Source: Hydra vulgaris
Taxonomy: Eukaryota > Cnidaria > Hydrozoa > Anthoathecata > Hydridae
Length of the DNA: 64,000 nt
Direction of reading: 5' to 3'
Assembly (NCBI RefSeq): GCF_038396675.1
Contig: NC_088933.1
Location: forward strand, 37,971,001 to 38,035,000
This document shows, one piece after another, positions 13,090-25,239 of the stretch. A model generated the notes under the pieces. It made no database searches and was not told where the DNA came from. It saw nothing but the letters and a program-made list of their open reading frames with translations. How positions within the stretch are numbered: position 1 is the stretch's first letter; every line of letters begins with the position of its first letter. The translations under genes were made by a program, and so were the position numbers.

Positions 13090-13830
13090 TTTCAACATCT
13101 TCACTTCCAACAAGGTTGCAAGCAACCACTATAAGAGTTCAATGTTACTGGAAGAGAAAAGATGGAGTTTATAGAGCAAGATAACGATTGACAGACAACT
13201 TAAAAGATTGCAAATTTCATAAATCAGGAAAACAAGACAAAGGAAGCAAACTCTAAAGAACTGATGTTCGAGAAAAAAAACTAGATGAATATGAGATTTT
13301 GGAGCACTTAGGAACAGTCACAGAAAAAGGATGAGACTTATCTGAATGACGAGTAACATGAGAATGAATTTTAGCAGATGGCACAAGAGACGCTAGCATT
13401 TTAGAGCAGTGCCCATTATAGTATTTGTAGAAAAGAGAATGAAAAGCAACATTACGACAATGTGATAATGGTTGGACGTTGGCTGCAAGAGCAGTTCTAA
13501 CTATGTTTACAATGCATTTTTGCACCTTGTCTAAAAGAGAAAGGGCATCATTAGAAGATCCGCCCCAAATATGGCAACAGTATTCCATACAAGGACGATT
13601 TTGAGATTTATAGAGATAAAGAATAGAATCCAGAGCAAGGAAGTGTCAAGCATAATAAAGAGATACAACCTTAGCAGATGCTAATTTTGCAATCGATTTG
13701 ATATATGGTTTCCAAGAAAGATCGGAAGTAAGAGTTAATTCAAGAAGATGAAGAGTAGATGACTTATAGAGAACATTACTTTTCATAAATATATGAAGAT
13801 CTAAATTATTGCGATAACGATTGGCTGAAA
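13090..13830 (-). mobile_element. 5'-truncated LINE copy (Jockey/Daphne-like), antisense
   Basis: Poly-T at 13079-13093 marks the 3' tail on the minus strand. The reading from 13588 to 13253 gives MEYCCHIWGGSSNDALSL, then FYKYYNGHCSKMLASLVPS and the C-terminal KCSKISYSSSFF. Upstream sequence continues to about 13830, where the family's NRYRNN region ends abruptly. It is nearly identical to the copies at 14980-17345 and 19935-23700 but covers only the last 740 bp or so. Confidence 0.85.
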
Positions 13831-14832
13831 AAAATTTTCATTCATTTTAAAACAAAACAAAAAACTCTAATATTTTATTTTAAAACATATCCTTTTTATT
13901 ACTATTTTTGTTATCAATTAATTAATTTCTAGTTTAAAACATTTAAATTGTTAAATGAATAATTCCTCAAAGTTTCCCTAAAAATTTTTTCGAAACAGAA
14001 ATTTAATGTTTCATGCAACGAGCAAATAGCTTCAGTATAATTTCTTATTAGTCGAATTTTTAAATAACAATGCAAAATATTTGAACCTTTAGTTTTTTCT
14101 TTAAAATAACTAAAGGTTCAAAATAACTTTTTTTTTTTACAATCTTTAAACCACCTGGTTTTGAACCACCTACCTGGTTTTAAATCACCACAAACAATGA
14201 TTTAAAGTATGTAAGTTTTGACTAATATTATTTTTGCAGTAGCAGAGGCGGACTTAAACCATGTCAAGTGCTGCAACTAACAGGGTAAACAAATAAGTAT
14301 AAATATTGATATTAAGTCGTCTACCATCCGTTAAATATAAGACTGCCAATTTTTTATATTTTGTTAAAATATATATATTGAAAAAGTTTACAGTGAAAAC
14401 TATGCAGAGGATGAAAAAATTATTTTACAAAAACCTAATGTAAATCATACTTTGCAGAAAATGAGAAAATTAGAACAGGTAATTAGTTACTCACTACTAA
14501 AAGTAGCAATCTGATTGGTTTAAAAATAAACTCTGCAGTGTAAACTATACTTTACAGCATCTGCAGCAGTTATTTGATTGGTTGCAAATGTACGCCGTTG
14601 TATCAGGATTTAACTAAAGTATTCTCAAAAAAGAATATTATTGCTAAATCATGATATGTAGAGTAAAATATAAAACGCATTTTTAATTTTAACATCAAAG
14701 CATAGCTCAAAATTTGATTGAAAATGTTCTGAAAATGTTCTTGAAATTGTTTTGTTAATTCAAAACATAACAGCAATGTTTTACCAATTCGATGCAAAAG
14801 TAGCATAACCTATATGAAAAACAATAAGAAAT
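13831..14832. other. AT-rich intergenic DNA with a small hairpin
   Basis: No gene recognised. Around 14087-14123 a short inverted repeat (tttgaacctttagtt with its complement) is followed by a repeated ACCACCTGGTTTT-like motif at 14150-14190. Confidence 0.4.
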
Positions 14833-14838
14833 AATATA

Positions 14839-14915
<77 letters not shown>

Positions 14916-14958
14916 GTACATATATATATGTACATATATATATATACATACATATATA
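14833..14958. repeat. Compound (TA)n / TATG microsatellite
   Basis: A pure TA tract is followed by interspersed TATGTACA units. Long Tyr-Ile open frames overlapping it on both strands are artefacts of the repeat. Confidence 0.95.
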
Positions 14959-14979
14959 AATATATTTTCTGTTTATTTA

Positions 14980-17345
14980 TTTTTTTTTTTTTACATCTTT
15001 GCTTCCAACAAGGTTGCATGCAACCACTCATTAGAGTTGGAAGTTATTGGAAGAGAAAAGGTGAAGATTGTAGAGCAAGATAACGATTGACAAACGACTT
15101 TAAAGATGGCAAATTATATGAATCGGGAAAGCAAGATAAAGGAAGCGAATTCCAAAAAACTGATGTTTGAAGAAAAAAACTGGAGGAATAAGAGTTTTTG
15201 GAGCACTTAGGAACAGTCACAGAAAAAGGATGAGACTTAATTTGAATGATTAAATTGAATGACAAGTAACATAAGAATAAATTTTAGTAGATGGCATAAG
15301 AGACGCTAACTCTTTAGAGCAGTGTCCATTATAGTAATTGTAGAAAAGAGAAAGAAGCAACATTACGAAAATGTGATAATGGTTGAAGGTTTCTGCAAGA
15401 GCAGGTCTAACTATGTTTGCAATGCGTTTTTGCACTTTTTTTTTTTGTTAATTCCCCTCCTCAAGGCCGAGAAGGCCACTACAGACGAAGAGGCTACTTA
15501 TTTGTAGTATAACATTCTCTAAACTCTAAAACACTGAAACACGAACCTTGACGAACAAGGCCACTGCGCGGAGAAACGAGAAGGCATCATTAGATGATCC
15601 GCCCCAGATATGGCAACAGTATTCCATACAAGGCCAGATTTGAGATTTAAAAAGATAGAGAATAGAATCTGGAGTAATAAAATGTCGAGCTCGATAAAGA
15701 GATGTAACCTTAGCAGATGCTAATTGTGCAATTGATTTGATATATGGTTTCCAAAAAAGATTGGAAGTAAGAGTTAATCCTTGAAGAAAGATAGGTGACT
15801 CATCCAGTATATTACCGTTCATAAATATAGAAAGCTCTAAATTATTGCGATAACAATTGGCTAAAAAAATTGAGTTTTATCTGATTATTGGCTAAAAAAA
15901 TTGAGTTTTATCAGAGAGTGTTGGTTTCTTATCATGACAAGAATAAATGGTAGTACCATCAGCGAACAATGCCACCTTATATGTGAGAATATCTGGAAGA
16001 TCATTAATGTAAATTAAAAAGAATATAGGGCTAAGGATAGAACCTTGAGGAACCCCTGAAGTTACAGAATATGAAGAAGAGTGCTGTCCATCAAGGATAA
16101 CTTTTATACTATGATAGGAAAGGAAGGATTCAATAATCTTAAAAATGTTACCAGATACACCGTAAGAAGAAAGCTTATGGAGAAAACCAGCATGCCAAAC
16201 TTTATCATAAGCTTTAGAAATATCAAAACAGCCTTAACCTCTCCATCTCTATCTAATGCATGATAAAACCTATCAGTTATTACTGTTAGCAAATCAGCTG
16301 TAGAACGAGAAGATCGAAACCTTTATTAATGATCAGAAAGTAAGTTATTAGATTCAATATGAGAGATTAAGTGTTTTTTAATTAAAGATTCAAAAACCTT
16401 GCTTATGATAGGAAGAAGACTAATGGGACGGTAGTTAGACAAATCAGATTGCTCTACAGAATTTTTGAAAAAAGGGATAACAGATGCTGCTTTCCAGAAG
16501 GCTAGAAAACAAGACTCTGATAAACACTTGTTGAATAGTTTTGAAAGTACAGATGACAGCTCTGGAGAACACTTCTGCAAGACTATAACAGGTATGTTGT
16601 CTGGGCCACAAGCTGTAGTAGAAGTCTAAGTAGGAAATCACTTTAGATACAGAAGCTAGAGTGATACGAATGTCAAGCAATGAATCAACCTGTTTGACAG
16701 CTAAACCAGGTAGAATGCAACTAGAGGAATCAAGAGATGATATTGATGAAAAGTTCTTAGCAAACAATTCAACTTTGTCTTTATGTGAGGTGACAAAGTC
16801 GAAACCATACAAAAGAGGTGGAATAACAAATTTTCCTTCACTATTGATACTATTAAAGATTCTCCAGAAGTCATGAGAGCCTAATTTTAGTGATGAAATA
16901 GAGATTTCATGACCTGAGAATAGCAGGCTTTGGTGTTAGACAAAAACTTTTTACAATGGTTTCTAGCAGTAATAAACAGACACCTGTTGTTTTTTTGGAG
17001 AACTGTTTTGCTGATAGATATGGAAGCAACAGTTTCGATTGGAAATTGCAGAACGTAATGTGAGGAAAATCATGGAGAAGAATAAGGCTTGACCTGGGAT
17101 TGTCGAGAGTGAATAAAAGATTCCATGCCAGCCTGAATCCACGAAGTTATGTAAGAAGCACATTTGTCAGCAGGAAGACAAAAGATTTCTACTCAAGAGC
17201 TATAATGAAGAAAATCACGGAAAGAGTCCCAGTCAACTTTGAGGTAGTTGTAAGAGATACAATGATAGGGGGATTCAGATAATGAAGAAGAATGAGATAA
17301 TAGATTTTGAGAGATCAAACTGTGATCTGACTGAAAAAAGACCAA
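14980..17345 (-). pseudogene. LINE copy (Jockey/Daphne-like), antisense, 5' truncated, with SINE insertion
   Basis: Poly-T at 14980-14992 marks the 3' end of a minus-strand LINE. Going up the element are the C-terminal HPFSVTVPKCSKNS (15220), SLFYNYYNGHCSKELASL (15330), the RPCMEYCCHIWGG region (15600), and the palm, where GVPQGS and an FADGTTIYS-like box (FADD in the 20-23 kb copy) fall at 15950-16060. Then come the fingers LSNYRPISLLPIISKVFE (16380-16440) and the end of the endonuclease at 17100-17280. Stops and shifts break it into pieces. A SINE interrupts it at 15437-15585. Compared with the copy at 19935-23700 the endonuclease N-terminus and 5' leader are missing. Confidence 0.85.
15437..15585 (-). 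mobile_element. tRNA-derived SINE, 5' truncated, inside a LINE
   Basis: On the minus strand this matches the body of the SINE at 59712-59960: the gttcgtcaaggttcgtgttt region, the titular ggccttctcggccttgagg tail motif, and a terminal poly-T/poly-A. The tRNA-like head is absent. It replaced about 17 bp of LINE sequence that is still present in the copy at 13540-13560. Confidence 0.8.
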
Positions 17346-18184
17346 AATTTATCAAGTCAGGCTCTTATTTGGTTTTTTTTTTGTTTCTTTATTTTTACCA
17401 TACTTAAGGATCATATTAGTTAAAATGCTAAAAACAACCTTACAACTAGTTAACTTTGTTTTAAATCGTGTTCGCACAAAGACAAGGAAAACAAAGATAT
17501 TAGTTTCTCTCTTAAATCACAAAAATTGTTACTTACTCCCTCCCTCCTTTATCCTTTAAATTTTGTTTGTTTGCACACTGGGTGTAGTTAGGTCACTTAC
17601 AACATGGCGTATGGTGCCATTTTATTGACCAGGTAAACTAAAAACCTGCATCCACCCCTGAGTAGTAAATATTGTTTTTCTATTTTTTCATTAATTTTTG
17701 CAATACAATAAAATGACCATTTTATTAAGACAGTGTTGACAGTTTTTAATAAACCGAGAATTTGATAATAAGAAATATTTTCAGATATTGCAACTCACGA
17801 TAATTTAACTCGATCCTTGATCTCGATTTATGCTCTACATGTACAAATCACCTTAATCTTCCTTGACACACCCTATCAAATACTCTCACTCTCCCCTGTT
17901 TGTCTAGAAACAGCACTCCTTCTTTTATCTTATATAAAATATATAAATTATATAACTCATTAATTGATTGCAATCATTTTTTTGTGTGTGTTATTTATTT
18001 TGGTGTTGCAGAAAGTCCTAATGGCCTTATTAAAGAGCAACACATACCATAAAACTCTAACTACTACAGCTTTTTTTTCTTCTGTCACTTTTCCATGTTG
18101 CCTAATTAAAGAAGGTCTTAGAAAACCATTGTTTAATGTTGCACTTGTGTGATATGCCTTCCACAACAACACAACAACAGCCTA
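17346..18184. other. AT-rich intergenic DNA
   Basis: No recognisable gene. The last bases (aacaacagccta) form the left side of the target of the neighbouring elements. Confidence 0.4.
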
Positions 18185-19491
18185 ACGGGTGATGTGGAAG
18201 TTATCGGACAAATCCTAATTTCATTATTTGAGCATAATAATTAGTTTTTGTGGTTTTATGCGTAGGCATAAACGTTCTATAAAATATAAACTTTATTATT
18301 TGAAACACAATTATTTAAAATGAGGTTAAATACAGCTGAACAAGAATCTTTTCGAAAGCAACTAAAAATGTTTTTTGCAAATAAACCTAACATTAAAAAA
18401 AAAAAAATCGTAAATCATTTGGAAAAGGAAGGATTTGCTCGAAGTACAATATATGATAACCTAAAAAGACTTGAAACTGTTCAATCATTTTCTGATAGAA
18501 AGCACCCTGGTCGTCCGACATCCTGGACTAGAGAAAAGAAAGCCGAATTAACGAGACTTGTCAACATTTGAAAAGGGATCAGTCAGAGAAAAATAGGTAT
18601 TAAATTCGGTGAAAATCAATCGACAATTGGTCGTCAGTTAAAAAAAATGAATATTAAATATAGAAAAAGTGAAAAGACTCCAAAATACACTATAGAACAA
18701 CAAATAAAGGCAAAGAAAAGAAGCAGGAAACTAGTCAACCAACTCTATAACACAAAATCGCTTCTAGTCATCGATGACGAAAAATACTTTTGTTTTGCAG
18801 GGGACAATATGCCTGGAAATTTTGGATACTACACAAACAACAAAAAGACATGCCCAGAAAGTGTTCGTTTTATAGGAAAAGAGAAATTTCCAAAAAAATT
18901 ATTAATGTGGATAGCCATATCTGACCCTGGTATGTCCGAGCCATTGTTTCGCACTTCCAAGGCTGTAGCGATCAATTCATCAATCTATATTAATGAATGT
19001 TTAGAAAAACAACTTCTTCCATTTATTCACAAGTATCATGGAGACTTTAACTATTTATTTTGGCCAGATTTAGCAAGTTCTCATTATTCTAAGGATTCTC
19101 TAAATTGGATGGACCAATATGTCTATTACGTTGATAAAGAATCCAATCCCCCAAATGTGCCTCAAGCACGACCAATTGAAAATTTTTGGGGACATTTGGC
19201 ACAGAAGGTTTATGAGGGAGATTGGCAAGCTTCAACAGAGCAAGTTTTGATTGATCACATCAAACTAAAACTACAAGAAATTGATTTAAACTTATTACAG
19301 TCGCATATGAAAGGCGTCTGAACAAAACTGAGATCAATTGCAGATGGTGGTGTTTTTTCATATAAAAAATAATATATTTTTATTAAAAGATAAATGCTTT
19401 ATTTTAAAAAAATATAATAGTAGTTTGTTTTTTTATTTATAAATAAGTTATTGACGTTTTTATTTTGTCCGATAACTTCCGCATCACCCGT
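18185..19491 (+). mobile_element. Tc1/mariner-superfamily transposon, structurally complete
   Basis: The ends are 28 bp inverted repeats (18185-18212 and 19464-19491, starting acgggtgatgYggaagttat) with a single mismatch. TA lies on both sides (18183-18184 and 19492-19493). The 1307 bp element contains one transposase frame of family length. High terminal identity and the near-intact frame indicate a recent insertion. Confidence 0.95.
18320..19321 (+). pseudogene. Tc1/mariner-like transposase with one internal stop
   Basis: From the ATG at 18320, about 110 bp inside the left terminal repeat, the frame runs 334 codons to the TGA at 19319-19321 and is interrupted only by a TGA at 18569-18571. 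The N-terminal 80 residues look like a paired-type helix-turn-helix (FARSTIYDNLKRLE) followed by a GRPTSW motif. A second HTH-like part (SQRKIGIKFGENQSTIGRQL) spans the stop. The catalytic part shows LVIDDEKYF (first D), LFWPDLASSHYS (second D) and QARPIENFWG (E). There are 36 residues between second D and E, unlike the 34 of classic Tc1 or mariner D34D. All three acidic residues are present, so a single nonsense change may be the only inactivating lesion. Confidence 0.9.
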
Positions 19492-19934
19492 TACAGGCCT
19501 TGTTAAGAAAAATTACGCAGCTCGCATTTTGCTTGCGAAAAGGCAATTTGCCTATGCGTTCAGCACTTTTGTGTTACGCAAAAACTTTTATCTTTTAGAA
19601 TATTTAAATTATCTTTTGATAACGTGACATTTATTCAGAAGAAATAAAGTCGTAAGTAAAAGCATTTAACCGCAAACTAATATATTTTTGTAAACTAATA
19701 GATTTTTTGCTAAAGAAACAGTTTGTATAATTTTTTTGTTATTGTTAAAAATTAGTTAAAGAAAATAAAGTGTTTTAAGTTTTATCTTAAGGAATTAAAT
19801 ATATAAATTCCTTTTAAATATATAAATTATTTTTTGTCATAATAGTTTAAAAAATCTATTTTGATGTAAATATATTATTAATAAGATATTTTATTTTAAG
19901 TTTATTGTCAATTCAGGTTTATAGTCAGATTCAA

Positions 19935-22900
19935 GTTCAAAGTCAGATCAGGTTATCCTGCTACTGGTAAAATGTAACCCAGTACAATCTGCTTCATGTC
20001 CTGCTGCCTTGTAGGATACGCCTTTTTAGGCAAAGGCTAGGAGATGCCAACTCCGACTTAAAACACCCCCGCCTAAGGGCTCTTGGTTGAGAAAAGGCTA
20101 GAGATGGTGTCTCGATAAGAATACCCATCTAGGTTACTGTCTTGTAGAAGGCCTCCTAGGCAAAGAGTTAAGGGGTAAACAGATTCTATCTGTTGACCAG
20201 CCTCCCACCCCTTCTTCATCTATTAGGCTGGTGCAGATATATTTTTAGTACATTGTTTCCAGTTTAGGATGTTGAATGGTGGATCTTCTTGACTCAATGC
20301 ATGGGTATTGCTTGTGTCTCTGTTTTTATGACTAGGCAACTCATTCTATTATTTCCTAATGAGGGTACAGCTGTAAAACTCAGTTTTATGGTTCTGAGGC
20401 CAGCTGGTAATCAGGTTACCCAAACTCTGTGTTAGCTCTCAGAGAGGCTGATTCCATAAACAGCTGAAAAATATCAAAGTATTAACAGTGCCATGTTGCG
20501 CATGGATGGTGTCCCTGTTTGTACTTTTGGTGTGCATTGCGGAGGCCACATTTGGAGCCCTTTGTTGCGGCTTAGGGTTTATTAGTAGTAATGAGTCAAT
20601 TGCTTGGGCTATTAAACAGTGTTCTGAGTACTATCTATTCTTTGAGTCAAGTTCTTCAATCTAATTTAAAAATGAATAAAGTCACAAAAACTATAAAACA
20701 CAAAAAACCATCATCATCACCAAGTTCTCTAAACGTATCATTCACTAATGTTCGAGGTCTTCGAAGTAACTTTTCTTCTGTTGAGTCTTATCTCTTGCAA
20801 AGTTCACCAGACCTACTCTTTGTGAGACTGATTTGAGTTCAGCTGTCTCATCTTGTGATCTTAGTATTGATAGTTATCTTCCTTTAATTCGTAAAGACTC
20901 CAATAGACACATGCATGGCCTGGGCATTTACATTCGTAAGAATTCACCCTTTTATCGTGAAACTAGGTTTGAATCCACAGACTATTCTTTCATGTGCTTT
21001 CGCATAGCACCACTTCACTCTATTGCCTTTCTCTTTGTTCTATATCGCTCTTCTTCATCTCAAGATTGCACTCTTTTTGACATTATTTTTGATCGTATTG
21101 ACCAAGCCCTCTCTCTTTATCCATCAGCTAATATAGTTGTTGTCGCTGACGTTAATGCTCACCACTCTGAATGGCTTGGCTTTAGTGTCACTGATTCTGC
21201 AGGCATTAAAGCCCACAACTTTTGCCTTTCTCAATCCCTAATTCAAATAGTCAACTTTCCAACTCGCTTTTCTGACAACCGAAATAATTTACCTTCTCTA
21301 CTTGACTTATGTCTTGTTTCTGATCATAGTCAGTGCTCAGTTTCTCCACATTCACCCTTAGGTGCTTCTGATCTTAGTTTGATCTCATTAAAACTATTAT
21401 CTCATTTTTCTTCATCACCTGAATCCCCCTATTATCGAACCTCTTACAACTGCAGTAAAGCTGACTGGGATTCTTTCTGTGATTTTCTTTGTGATGGCCC
21501 TTGGGCAGAAATCTTTTGTCTTCCTGTCGACAAATGTGCTTTTTACATAACTTCGTGGATTCAGGCTGGCATTGAATTTTTTGTTCCCTCTCGACAATTC
21601 TAGGTCAAGCCTCACTCTCCTTCATGGTTTTTCTCACACTGTGCTGCTGCGATTGCCAATCGAAACCGTTACTTTCATATTTATCAGCAAAACAATTCTC
21701 CAAAAAACAGACGTCTGTTTATTACTGCTAGAAACAACTGTAAAAAGGTTTTGTCTGATGCCAAAACCAGCTATTCTCAGGTCATGAAATCTCGTATCTC
21801 ATCTCAAAAACTAGGCTCTCGTGACTTCTGAAGAATCTTTAATAATATCAATAATAAGGGCAAATCTTTAACTCTACCTCTCTTGTATGGTTCAGACTTT
21901 GTCATCTCACCTAAAGACAAAGCTGAATTGTTTGCTAAAAACTTTTCATCAATATCATTTCTTGATTCCACTAGTTGCATTCTACCTGATATTGCCAACA
22001 AACAGATTGATCCATTGCTTGACATTCACATAACTCCAGCATCTGTATCTAAAGTGATTTCTTGCCTAGACTCTTCTACAGCTTGTGGCCCAGACAACAT
22101 ACCTTTTATTGTCTTGCAGAAGTGTTCCCCGGAGCTGTCGTCTATACTCTCAAAACTATTCAACAAGTGCTTATCAGAATCTTGTTTTCCAGCCTGCTGG
22201 AAAGCTGCATCTGTTATCCCTATCTTCAAAAATTCTGGAGAGCGATCTGATTTGTTTAACTACCGTCCTATTAGTCTTCTTGCTATCATAAGCAAGGTTT
22301 TTGAGTCTTTAATTAACAAACACTTAATTTCTTATCTTGAATCTAATAACTTACTTTCTGACCATCAATATGGATTTCGATCTTCTCATTCTACAGCTGA
22401 TTTGCTAACAGTAATAACTGATAGGTTTTATCGTGCATTAGATAAAGGTGGAGAGGTTAAGGCCATCGCTCTTGACATTTCATAAGCTTTTGATAAAGTT
22501 TGGCATGCTGGTCTTCTCCATAAGCTTTCTTCTTATGGTGTATCCGGCAGCATCTTTAAGATTATTGAATCCTTTCTTTCCAATCGTAGTATAAAAGTTG
22601 TCCTCAATGGACAGCACTCTTCTTCTTATTCTGTAACTTCAGGGGTTCCTCAAGGTTCTATCCTTGGCCCTATACTCTTTTTAATTTACATTAACGATCT
22701 TCCAGATATTCTCACATCTAAGGTGGCATTGTTTGCTGATGATACTACCATTTATTCTTGTCATGATAAGAAACCAACACTCTTTGATTGCTTGGAGGGG
22801 GCATTTGAGCTTGAAAAAGATCTCACTTCTGCTACGGAGCTCACAGTGGCTGGTGAACTTTAATACAGATAAAACTCAATTTTTTTCAGCCAATCGTTAT

Positions 22901-23700
22901 CGCAATAATTAAGATCTTCCTATATTTATGAACAGTGATGTACTCGATGAGTCATCTACTCTTCATCTTCTAGGATTAACTCTTACTTCCAATCTTCCTT
23001 AGAAACCATATATCAAATCAGTTGCAAAATTAGCATCTGCTAAGGTTGCATATCTTTATCGAGCTCGTCACTTTCTTACTTCAGATTATATTCTCTATCT
23101 CTATAAATCTCAAATCCGGCCTTGTATGGAATACTGTTGCCATATATGGGGCGGTTCTTCTAATGATGCCCTTTCTCTTTTATACAAGGTGCAAAAACGC
23201 ATTGTAAACACAGTTGGACCTGGTCTTGCAGCCAACCTCAAGTCATCCTTTTTCTGTGACTGTTCCCAAGTGCTCCAAAAACGCTTATTTATCTAGTTTT
23301 TTTCCTTGAACATTAGCTCTTTGGAATTCGCTTCCTTCATTTTGCTTTCCTGATTCATATAATTTGCAATCCTTTAAGTCGTCCATCAATCATTATCTTG
23401 CTCTACAATCTTCATCTTTTCTCTTTAAGTAACTTCCAACTTTAATTAGTGGCTGCCTGCAGCCTTTTTTTTTTTTTTTTTTTTTTTTGTTAGTTCGCCT
23501 CCCCAAGGCCCAGAAGGCCACTACAGACGAGGAGGCTACTTTATTTGTGGTTATAACCCTCTCTCAACTCTATAATTCCGAAACACGAACCTTGACAAAG
23601 AAGGCCGCTGCGCGGAGGAACAAGTTGAGCGCGGTACTACCAGGGACGTGGTGGGGAAGCCTTGTTGGAAGCGAAGATGTTTAAAAAAAAAAATTCAATA
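19935..23700 (+). pseudogene. Nearly full-length LINE (Jockey/Daphne-like): endonuclease and reverse transcriptase
   Basis: A GC-richer 5' leader (about 19935-20590) precedes the protein part. The endonuclease runs 20670-21600: FTNVRGLRSNFSS (N-terminal Asn motif), VVADVNAHHSEW (catalytic D and H region), NNLPSLLDLCLVSDHSQ. The reverse transcriptase runs 21880-23250: ACGPDNIP, NYRPISLLAIISKVFE, ALDIS, GVPQGSILGPILFLIYINDL and the catalytic FADDTTIYS near 22735. It ends with RPCMEYCCHIWGGSSND and a C-terminal domain shared with the truncated copies. Breaks are a frameshift near 20825 and stops at 21601, about 21828, 22483 and further on. The end is a poly-A at 23683-23692. A SINE sits in the 3' region. 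A possible 6 bp aattca duplication flanks it but is weak evidence. Confidence 0.85.
23464..23668 (-). mobile_element. tRNA-derived SINE, inside the LINE 3' region
   Basis: The plus strand shows a long poly-T (23466-23488) followed by the complement of the SINE body seen at 59712-59960 (aaggcccagaaggccactac, then gtactaccagggac). It ends at the position of the B box, so most of the tRNA-like head is missing. LINE sequence (gccttgttggaagcg) resumes directly after it. Confidence 0.85.
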
Positions 23701-24590
23701 ACGTAAAGTTTTAATGACGTTCGTTTAATTTATGAAAATAAATTATGATCATGAATATGTTATCGGTAACTGATAAAACTCTTTACTGTTTAAAAGCACT
23801 ATTAAAAAGAGTTCGCAAAATAAATAAGAAAAAAAATTATTAACAGTTAATAAAATAACCAAAAAGTAACTGCAAAATTTTAAGAAAGTAAATAAATATT
23901 ACGTTTTATGAAAAAAAATATATTTTTCAAAATAAAATTTAGTTCATATTTGAAAAAAATGATAAAAATAATTTTTGAAATAAGAACTAAGATTTTATTG
24001 TAACTTTTGTTATAGTGAGAAGAAAAAAACTGTCTGTATGATTTTTAACACGTTAATAAAATAACTTTAATTACAATGCGGTACTTTAAAATATGCTAGT
24101 GATGCAATATAACTTCTTACAGTACAAAAAATATTTGCTGAGTTGAGTTACTATTGAGTACTTTGAAATATGTTATGCATTTTCGTTACGCAGCGAAATC
24201 TTATAACAAGGCCTGAGTCTATGTTTTTTATTTCATTTTGTCTGCTTATAAGCTTCTTGGCATACTCTGTTATAATAACAAATTTTAATGCAGTATCTTG
24301 ACTAATCAAACATAAGAATTAAAATATTTCTAAACAAAATTTGAAATAATATAGTTTATGTTTATGACTTATAAAAACAATATTAATTAATTAGGGAAAA
24401 AATTTCATTATAATTTATATGTAAATAATATTTTTGTTTTTCCTTTTTTTTTCAATATGTTTTTAAATTCTATTTTAAACTTATTTCAAATTATTCTTTT
24501 CTTTCTGAAAAACTTTATGAATGTAAGTTGGCATTTTAAAACATACACACATACAGAAATCAAACACACATATATAGAAACTTCTGTTAC

Positions 24591-24694
24591 CTTATGAGAC
24601 CAATCCAATTCTTCATTTTCTCTTTCATCTTCACTATTTTCTCTTTTTCTTTCTGACTTATTTCTTCGAGATAAATTCTTTCCCTCAAAACTTT
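24591..24694 (-). CDS. CBLL1: Hakai/CBLL1-like E3 ligase, internal exon
   Basis: Acceptor (tctttttag) and donor (AAG then gtaacag) on the minus strand bound a 104 bp exon. It starts in phase 1 and ends in phase 0, exactly as needed to join the exon at 31080-31238 to the one at 12575-12661. It encodes an acidic-basic stretch (SRRNKSERKRENSEDERENE) ending in LDWSHK. The last residues correspond in position to the FWDFQ-type motif just before the GEK motif in vertebrate Hakai. The exon is short and compositionally biased, so support comes mainly from splice sites and phase. Confidence 0.65.
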
Positions 24695-25239
24695 CTAAAA
24701 AGAATAAATACAATAGACACTATAATAAAATTAAACTTCTTTTTATGTATAAAACACTAATTTTTAGGGTATCCTAATGAAGTTGTTATATATAAATGGC
24801 CACCCCCTAGAAAGTTTCTCATAACTAGACTGATAACACATGCAAAATTCACCAGATTGAATAATATTTAGGGGTCCCCCAAGACAAATTAATTTTTCAT
24901 TTTTGGGCTTGATTTAAAGCGATTGTTGAAATGGATTTGAAGACATTATGTGAAGCAATTTTAAACATATTTGATTTATTTTTTATAAAATTGAAATTCT
25001 TTAAAAACCAAACTTAGGTACTACTCTTTTATCTTGAAAACTAGAATTTTTCATCTTTTGTTTCACATTTTCAAAAGTTCATCTATTGCCAGTGATGAAG
25101 TTTTTTCGGTGTTCTTCAACAACTTGCAATAATTACTGTTTTTGGACTTCAGCTTTCCTTGTCATGTTGAATGTTTGCATCTCCTCATACCAGTGCCACT
25201 CCTCATACCGTACAACCATTGATGCAAGCATACTGCACA
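24695..25239. other. AT-rich intron sequence
   Basis: No coding similarity. It probably includes decayed downstream sequence of the transposase fossil on its right. Confidence 0.35.

Larger units (their letters stand above)
19494..24215. mobile_element. DNA transposon with CAGGCCTTGTTA termini, carrying a LINE
   Basis: The first 12 bases (19494-19505) and the reverse complement of the last 12 (24204-24215) are identical, CAGGCCTTGTTA. Behind both lies an AT-rich subterminal region containing GCG and TTACGCA motifs. The flanks agcCta (left, across the Tc1 insertion) and agtCta (right) differ at one base and could be a decayed duplication, but the length does not fit a standard 8 bp hAT duplication. 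No transposase of its own was seen; what remains is non-autonomous terminal DNA. The LINE at 19935-23700 accounts for most of the interior. Related subterminal sequence recurs at about 34850-35300. Confidence 0.6.

Noticed and set aside
14755..15083. Long Tyr-Ile open frames on both strands
   Set aside because: They are translations of (TA)n tracts; the same artefact occurs at 8603-8969, 39847-40041, 50348-50623 and 57786-57974.
16081..17282. Plus-strand open frames similar to a minus-strand frame at 21415-21615
   Set aside because: They are antisense shadows of the LINE reverse transcriptase and endonuclease regions.
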